Made by a program: the position numbers and the translations under genes. Shown piece by piece: positions 1-4,012 of a stretch of DNA of 9,154 bases (positions are counted from its first letter, which is position 1; each line of letters opens with the position of its first letter). This DNA comes from Candidatus Aenigmatarchaeota archaeon (GTDB lineage Archaea; Aenigmatarchaeota; Aenigmatarchaeia; QMZP01; JAFGSV01), in assembly GCA_020343635.1 (NCBI GenBank), contig CP070804.1, positions 542,626 to 551,779 on the forward strand. The letters run 5' to 3'. Under the pieces are notes generated by a model. That model had not been told where the DNA came from. It did no database searches and saw only the letters and a list, made by a program, of their open reading frames with translations.

Positions 1-21
1 GATGATTCCAAGTATAAACTT

Positions 22-948
22 ATGAAGCATGTTATCGTTTTTACAGTAATTGTATTTTCGCTCGTGTTGGTGTCACCCCATGCGTCCGCACAGAGACTTA
101 ACTATTACGGTATAAACGCGGAAATTGAGAATAATCTGGTCACGATGATGAAGATAACGATGATACCAGGGACTGCCATAAACCAGCTGGAGTATAACCC
201 CGAGTTCAGGATATACAACCTCACAGTCGACACGCAGACAGGGACCTCCAGATGCGACTTTGAGAATGCCGTAAGAACAAGCTCAATATCATGCGATTTT
301 TATGACATGCAAGAGAACAGGACGACGATAACCATGACGTTCTATACGCGCGACGTCGTGAAGCGCATAGAGGACACTTACGAGTTCCGTACCAGCTTCC
401 CTGTGGTGCTGCCCGCTGACAGAATGTTCACTATAATAAAGCTGCCTCCGAAGGCTGTTCTTTCGGAAGACATAGTCAACCAGTCTTACTTCCCCTCAGG
501 CGGAGACATACTGACGGATGGAAGGAGCATCATACTGACATGGGAGGAGAAGGATTTGGATACGGCCGACAAACCATCGTTCTCGGTGCTTTTTGAGATT
601 GTCGGCGGGGGTGGCATCTTCTGGGACCTGACGGTCATCATAATGACATCGATAGTCGTGATAATAATGATCTCTATAGGCATATACATGAAGAGAACTT
701 CAGGCAGGGACATCAAAACCGAGGTGAAGGTGCTGCCTCTGCTGAACAAGGACGAGAAGAGGATAGTAGACATACTGGCCAGGGAAGACGGAGAAGCGCG
801 CCAGAATATGCTGGTTAAGGAATCCGACTACAGCAAGGCGAAGGTCTCAAGGCTGATAAAGAACCTGAAGGAGAGGGGGGTCGTTGATACAGAACCCATT
901 TCCGGACGCGAGAACAAGGTGATTCTGAAGATAAAGGGCGTCGACTGA
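22..948 (+). CDS. Membrane-anchored winged-helix transcriptional regulator
   Basis: The 308-residue protein has three visible parts. Residues 1-23 form a signal peptide with a hydrophobic core and an ASA-Q cleavage-like site. Residues 24-200 form a beta-rich extracellular domain with cysteines at 78 and 91 that could pair. A single membrane helix lies at about 202-223, followed by a basic stop-transfer stretch. Residues about 241-306 are a winged-helix domain: the segment from DEKRIVDIL through KAKVSRLIKNLKERGVV is a helix-turn-helix of the MarR-like kind found in archaeal membrane-associated regulators (COG2512-like). This topology puts the sensor outside and the DNA-binding domain inside, which suggests a one-component transmembrane regulator; the ligand and targets are unknown. 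The start is chosen because the signal peptide begins there. The frame stays open to the left edge, so a longer form cannot be excluded. Its stop directly abuts that of the convergent TrmB-like gene. Confidence 0.85.
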   Translation: MKHVIVFTVIVFSLVLVSPHASAQRLNYYGINAEIENNLVTMMKITMIPGTAINQLEYNPEFRIYNLTVDTQTGTSRCDFENAVRTSSISCDFYDMQENRTTITMTFYTRDVVKRIEDTYEFRTSFPVVLPADRMFTIIKLPPKAVLSEDIVNQSYFPSGGDILTDGRSIILTWEEKDLDTADKPSFSVLFEIVGGGGIFWDLTVIIMTSIVVIIMISIGIYMKRTSGRDIKTEVKVLPLLNKDEKRIVDILAREDGEARQNMLVKESDYSKAKVSRLIKNLKERGVVDTEPISGRENKVILKIKGVD

Positions 949-1668
949 TCAGTGCGCAACTTTCCAGAGCAATTCGAACTGCTTCCTGTTGGTCTCAGCA
1001 ACCTCTTTGTTCTCAATCATTACCAGATAATATGGAGATCCTAGAATTACATTGGCGACTTTGTTTCCGTATATGATCTGTGCAGTCTTTCCTATGTACC
1101 GCTCATCAAGCTCCCTGTACTGGAGATTAGGGTTTCTTATCTTCTTGGACCCGCTCCTTACTATGATCCTTTCCTTTATGTTCCGCTTCTTTATTATATT
1201 CAGGTACTGTCTCAGATAGAGTGGCTCCACTTCTGTTAGCAACACATTCTCGTCGATTCCTATCAGATATACCTCGTCGTCTTGCCTGAGAGTGGATATT
1301 ATGTCCTTCAGGAGCGTCCTGTATACCCTTTTTCCCTTATGTAGCTCCACCCGCGTATCCTCTTTCTTCGCTTCCCTCATTTTCATCAGATCAGGAATTA
1401 TCCTCTCAAAGTTCTCCAGTCGTAGCTTTAGCAACTCCACAAGGTTTTCCGGGCTTGTTACCTGGAAGAATTTCCTATTGTTCTTCAGTATGCTGTTTAC
1501 AACACCCTTCTCTTGCATCCTTTCCAAAGCATCGTAAACATAACCCCTGTGAAGGCCCAGTTTCTCAGCTATTTCAGAGGGACCCATAGCGTCCTGCTTA
1601 AGCAACAGCACGTATATGCTTACTTCGTTTGGTGTCATACCCAGTTCTTTCAGCCGCTCTTCATACAT
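949..1668 (-). CDS. TrmB-family transcriptional regulator
   Basis: This 239-residue protein has the TrmB architecture (COG1378). An N-terminal winged helix (about 5-70) contains MTPNEVSIYVLLLKQ and SEIAEKLGLHRGYVYDALERMQEKGVV, the characteristic TrmB recognition region. A helical dimerisation segment follows at about 74-100. The C-terminal half (about 108-235) begins VELHKGKRVYRTLLKDII and ends FELLWKVA, resembling the phospholipase-D-like regulatory domain of short TrmB homologues; I see no HKD catalytic motif. It is much shorter than sugar-binding TrmB of Thermococcales (about 340 residues) and lacks the extra sugar-binding domain, so a sugar effector should not be assumed. The ATG at 1668 lies about 26 bases after the centre of a TATA box with no ribosome binding site, so the transcript is probably leaderless. 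The near-perfect palindrome over its promoter suggests autoregulation and co-control of the divergent small gene. Confidence 0.9.
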   Translation of the reverse strand: MYEERLKELGMTPNEVSIYVLLLKQDAMGPSEIAEKLGLHRGYVYDALERMQEKGVVNSILKNNRKFFQVTSPENLVELLKLRLENFERIIPDLMKMREAKKEDTRVELHKGKRVYRTLLKDIISTLRQDDEVYLIGIDENVLLTEVEPLYLRQYLNIIKKRNIKERIIVRSGSKKIRNPNLQYRELDERYIGKTAQIIYGNKVANVILGSPYYLVMIENKEVAETNRKQFELLWKVAH

Positions 1669-1690
1669 GCTTAAAATTATGGTTCAATCC

Positions 1691-1698
1691 TTTAAATA
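1691..1698 (-). promoter_or_regulatory. TATA box of the TrmB-like gene (leaderless)
   Basis: On the minus strand the box reads TATTTAAA, with its centre about 26 bases upstream of the ATG at 1668. That is the usual archaeal distance from TATA box to transcription start, so transcription would begin at or next to the start codon. No Shine-Dalgarno-like sequence precedes the ATG. The upstream edge of the box touches the palindrome at 1698-1721, so a protein bound there would block TBP/TFB. Confidence 0.6.
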
Positions 1699-1721
1699 TG
1701 TCGCACTTAAAAGTACGACAT
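1698..1721. promoter_or_regulatory. Palindromic operator candidate between divergent promoters
   Basis: The 24-bp inverted repeat has two 11-base arms, ATGTCGCACTT and AAGTACGACAT, around a central AA. Ten of 11 arm positions pair. It sits between the minus-strand TATA box of the TrmB-like gene and the plus-strand TATA box of the small membrane gene. Dimeric winged-helix proteins of the TrmB family bind palindromes of this size, so the neighbouring regulator is the natural candidate. Assigning it as the binder is inference. I found no second copy in the window. Confidence 0.65.
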
Positions 1722-1724
1722 TGT

Positions 1725-1732
1725 TTTAAATA
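1725..1732 (+). promoter_or_regulatory. TATA box of the small membrane-protein gene
   Basis: The sequence TTTAAATA lies three bases after the palindrome. A start about 25 bases downstream would fall near 1754, just at the ribosome binding site, giving a very short leader. The palindrome occupies the position where TFB would contact DNA upstream of the box, so repression by exclusion is plausible. Confidence 0.5.
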
Positions 1733-1753
1733 GTAACTCACGAATCTCATCTC

Positions 1754-1760
1754 GAGGAGG
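1754..1760 (+). promoter_or_regulatory. Strong Shine-Dalgarno before the small membrane gene
   Basis: GAGGAGG lies seven bases before the ATG at 1768. This is the strongest ribosome binding site in the window. It is the main argument that the following orphan frame is a real translated gene with this start. Confidence 0.75.
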
Positions 1761-1767
1761 TTTTGTC

Positions 1768-2097
1768 ATGCCAAATGAAAATTATGGTAAAAAAGCAGGA
1801 TTGCTACCAGTATTAGGTTTGACTGTCACGAGTGCAATTTTGGGGGGATTTGGTACACACTCGTATTACCAAGGCAAGATTTCAGATATGGAGTTTGATA
1901 ACATATCAGCTCGAATTAGTAGGAAGGTCTATAATGGGAGTCGTGTCATGGATATTGCAGCAGAATATTTGGAAAGGGGAGACACATGCAATATTCGCGA
2001 CTATATGTGGGATGTACTTGGAGAGTTGAGTAACACGTCTAATATGGAAGACGATGAAATCAGGGAGGAGCTGCAGCAACGCCCGAATGAAGAGTGA
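1768..2097 (+). CDS. Small membrane-anchored protein of unknown function
   Basis: I do not recognise this 109-residue protein. It has a short polar N-terminus, one hydrophobic segment at about 10-29 (GLLPVLGLTVTSAILGGFG) that could be an uncleaved anchor, then a charged, mostly helical region ending in an acidic, glutamine-rich tail (DDEIREELQQ). A single cysteine is at about residue 73. Its coding style differs from its neighbours: isoleucine is mostly ATT rather than ATA, leucine often TTG, CGA and CGT arginine codons occur, and the gene is visibly AT-richer. This suggests recent acquisition or an orphan gene, though short length makes it uncertain. A strong ribosome binding site and a promoter next to a palindrome support a real gene under control of the divergent TrmB-like regulator. 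A promoter for metG appears to overlap its end, so it need not be cotranscribed with metG. Confidence 0.7.
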   Translation: MPNENYGKKAGLLPVLGLTVTSAILGGFGTHSYYQGKISDMEFDNISARISRKVYNGSRVMDIAAEYLERGDTCNIRDYMWDVLGELSNTSNMEDDEIREELQQRPNEE

Positions 2098-2109
2098 AAC
2101 CTTTTAAAG
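2096..2109 (+). promoter_or_regulatory. Promoter candidate for metG (BRE plus TATA)
   Basis: GAAAC followed by CTTTTAAAG resembles a purine-rich TFB recognition element plus TATA box. Transcription would start near 2130, giving a leader of about 20 bases that includes the ribosome binding site. The element overlaps the last bases of the preceding gene. A second A/T-rich stretch (ATAAATAAAAG, 2119-2129) is too close to the ribosome binding site to serve as the TATA box. Confidence 0.45.
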
Positions 2110-2134
2110 AAAACCGGCATAAATAAAAGAAATC

Positions 2135-2144
2135 AGGGGGCGAT
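2135..2144 (+). promoter_or_regulatory. Extended Shine-Dalgarno that fixes the metG TTG start
   Basis: AGGGGGCGAT matches the archaeal ribosome binding consensus AGGAGGTGAT at eight of ten positions. It lies just upstream of the TTG at 2149. No ATG or GTG in this frame occurs between it and the conserved synthetase N-terminus, so it identifies TTG as the start. Confidence 0.7.
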
Positions 2145-2148
2145 AGCT

Positions 2149-3639
2149 TTGCCGAAATTTTTGATAACTACCGCGATAGACTACCCCAGTGGTAAACCCC
2201 ACATGGGTCACGCTTACGAGAAGATATGCACAGATGTAATTGCGCGCTACAAGCGGCTGAAGGGCTTCGACGTGCACTTCTCCACAGGAACCGATGAGCA
2301 TGGGATGAAGATACAGAGGTGCGCCGAGAAGGAGAAGAAGAGCCCGAAACAGTACGTAGATGACATGGTGAAGTACTTCAGGGAGCTCTGTGATGTGCTA
2401 AACATCTCCTATGACGATTTCATCCGGACTACAGAGCCCAGACACGTGAAGACGGCGCAGGAGATATTCAGCATCATAAACAAGAAGGGAGAGATATACA
2501 AGGGCACCTACGAAGGCCTTTACTGCGTCGACTGCGAGACCTACTACACAGAAAAGGACCTCAGTGACGGGAAGTGCCCGGTGCATGGCAAAGAACCGGA
2601 CAGCGTAAGTGAAGAGAGCTATTTCTTCCAGATGGGCAAGTACAGGGAAGCTCTGACAAAGCACATAGAGAAGAACCATGATTTCATAAGGCCAGAGTCA
2701 AAGCGCAAGGAGATACTGAACAGGCTCCAGATACCACTGAAGGACCTGTCGGTGTCGAGAACGAGCTTCAACTGGGGCGTGCCTGTCCCTATAGACAAGA
2801 AGCACGTTCAGTACGTGTGGATGGACGCGCTCATAAACTATCTTTCCACTATAGGATGGCCTAGGGGTAAGTCCAAGGAGTTCTGGCCGACTGCAGTCCA
2901 TATAATAGGCAAAGACATAGTATGGCACCACACCGTCATATGGGGAAGCATACTCCTGGCTGCCGGCATAGCCCCGCCGAAGACGGTCTTCGTCCATGGT
3001 TTCGTGAACATAAAGGGGGAGAAGATCAGCAAGTCGAAGGGAACGCCCGTCGACCCCATAGAACTGGCGGACAAGTACGGCGCAGACCCCCTCAGATACT
3101 TCCTCATAAGCGAGATACCATTCGGCGAAGACGGTGACTTCACTGTCGAATCCCTTGTCACCAGGAACAACGACGAACTGCTCAACAACCTGGGCAACCT
3201 GGCCAACCGGATACTCACCTTCATATACAACAAGAACGGTGGAAAGGTAACAAAGCCAGGGACACTGGACAAGCTGGACAAACAGCTTATCGAAAGCACC
3301 AGGAAGTACAGCAGGAGCGTCTCGGAAAAGATGGACAGATTCGACCTGCAGAGCGCCCTCGACGAGGTCATGTACCTCGCCAAGGAAGGCAACGAATACT
3401 TCCAGCAGAAGGAGCCCTGGAAGAAGGACTACTCCAACTGCCTGTACGTAGGGGCCAATCTGCTCCGCACCCTGGCTATAATGCTGTCACCTTTCATCCC
3501 GGAAAGTGCAGAGAAGATATGGGAGTACCTCAACCTCCCCGGATCGGTACACAAGCAGAAATGGGACAGCGCAGCAGACCTGGCAGTAAAGCCGAATCAC
3601 AAGATAAAAGAACCAGCACCGATTTTCAAGAAGTTCTAG
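2149..3639 (+). CDS. metG: Methionyl-tRNA synthetase, short bacterial (Thermus-like) type
   Basis: This class I cytosolic enzyme charges tRNA-Met with methionine using ATP. The 496 residues show the HIGH motif as HMGH (18-21), the GTDEHG block (47-52), the metal knuckle C126-x2-C129-x13-C143-x2-H146 inside YEGLYCVDCETYYTEKDL, the YVWMDALINYLS helix (222-233), and the KMSKS loop as KISKS (292-296). The rest (about 340-480) is the helical anticodon-binding domain. The single C-C-C-H knuckle with 13-residue spacing is the pattern I recall from Thermus-type bacterial MetRS; most archaeal enzymes carry a larger two-knuckle insert. The protein stops at KPNHKIKEPAPIF, where longer homologues add an EMAP/Trbp111-like tRNA-binding domain; that domain is missing here and could be encoded separately. 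Translation starts at TTG behind a strong ribosome binding site. The stop shares four bases with that of the convergent gene. Confidence 0.95.
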   Translation: MPKFLITTAIDYPSGKPHMGHAYEKICTDVIARYKRLKGFDVHFSTGTDEHGMKIQRCAEKEKKSPKQYVDDMVKYFRELCDVLNISYDDFIRTTEPRHVKTAQEIFSIINKKGEIYKGTYEGLYCVDCETYYTEKDLSDGKCPVHGKEPDSVSEESYFFQMGKYREALTKHIEKNHDFIRPESKRKEILNRLQIPLKDLSVSRTSFNWGVPVPIDKKHVQYVWMDALINYLSTIGWPRGKSKEFWPTAVHIIGKDIVWHHTVIWGSILLAAGIAPPKTVFVHGFVNIKGEKISKSKGTPVDPIELADKYGADPLRYFLISEIPFGEDGDFTVESLVTRNNDELLNNLGNLANRILTFIYNKNGGKVTKPGTLDKLDKQLIESTRKYSRSVSEKMDRFDLQSALDEVMYLAKEGNEYFQQKEPWKKDYSNCLYVGANLLRTLAIMLSPFIPESAEKIWEYLNLPGSVHKQKWDSAADLAVKPNHKIKEPAPIFKKF

Positions 3640-3956
3640 TAAGCCTGCTGCTGTGCCTTTTGCTTCTGCACCATTTGTTCTGCAGGGGGCTGCTCCTCTG
3701 GTTTGGACTCTAGGATGCCCTTTATTTCGGCGAGGTCCAGCTCAAGCTCCTTTATGAGTCTGGCGCGCTCCCCCCGGTTCAGGCGCCTCTCCTCGAGCAT
3801 CCTCAGGTTCTGTTCCACCTGGTCTTCCTTGGGCAGGAGATGAGCCCTCAGGGACTGGTCCTTCTTCAGCGTCTTTTCCCTCAGCCTGTCCCAGCGCTTC
3901 CTCAGCTTCCTTATCTTCCTTCCGTGCCCAAAGATGAAGCCAAGCGGGTTAAACAT
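3636..3956 (-). CDS. Small charged, probably coiled-coil protein, function unknown
   Basis: The 106 residues begin with a short hydrophobic patch (MFNPLGFIFG), followed by a strongly basic helix (11-35, rich in K and R). A charged segment with heptad-like leucines at about 40-84 (for example LRMLEERRLNRGERARLIKELELDLAEIKGIL in outline) is likely a coiled coil. A proline- and glutamine-rich tail closes the protein. I see no catalytic motif, and I do not recognise the family. The N-terminal patch is too short for a clear membrane helix. The gene is head-to-head with the Lhr helicase across 56 bases and overlaps metG by four bases at the stops. The basic helix could contact nucleic acid, but that is speculation. 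Codon use looks like that of its neighbours, and the frame uses AGG arginine codons on its own strand, which favours a real gene. Confidence 0.65.
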   Translation of the reverse strand: MFNPLGFIFGHGRKIRKLRKRWDRLREKTLKKDQSLRAHLLPKEDQVEQNLRMLEERRLNRGERARLIKELELDLAEIKGILESKPEEQPPAEQMVQKQKAQQQAY

Positions 3957-4012
3957 TTAAACCACTTTATTGATTATTGTTTTGCTCGGTTAATATTGTT
4001 TCAGGTGTTATT
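3957..4012. promoter_or_regulatory. Short divergent promoter region (coiled-coil gene / lhr)
   Basis: This 56-base AT-rich gap separates two head-to-head genes. For the helicase, TTTAAA at 3956-3961 or TTTATTGAT at 3966-3974 could act as a TATA box and give a leader of roughly 20-30 bases. For the minus-strand gene the best candidate is AATATTAA near 3989-3996, which would leave a leader of about ten bases. None is clear-cut, and I see no palindrome like the one at 1698. Confidence 0.3.
4003..4007 (+). promoter_or_regulatory. Ribosome binding site that sets the lhr start
   Basis: AGGTG lies five bases before the ATG at 4013. It matches the 3' part of the archaeal consensus AGGAGGTGAT. The frame is also open from a TTG at 3977, but that codon has no such site in front of it and would add 12 residues with no family resemblance. 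Confidence 0.55.

Noticed and set aside
940..960. TGATCA at the stop junction as a regulatory palindrome
   Set aside because: Two abutting TGA stops on opposite strands always create TGATCA, so it needs no functional explanation. The same applies to CTAG at 3636-3639.
2838..3392. Minus-strand open frame of 184 codons inside metG
   Set aside because: It is the complement of the conserved KISKS and anticodon-binding region; the composition (serine- and leucine-rich) is typical of an antisense shadow.
2098..3639. Small membrane gene and metG as a functional operon
   Set aside because: A separate BRE/TATA-like element precedes metG, and the codon use and likely roles differ, so simple adjacency does not support a shared function.
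3977..4012. Upstream TTG start for lhr adding 12 residues
   Set aside because: The ATG at 4013 has an AGGTG five bases upstream, and the extra residues show no similarity to the family. The extension would also fill most of the promoter space.
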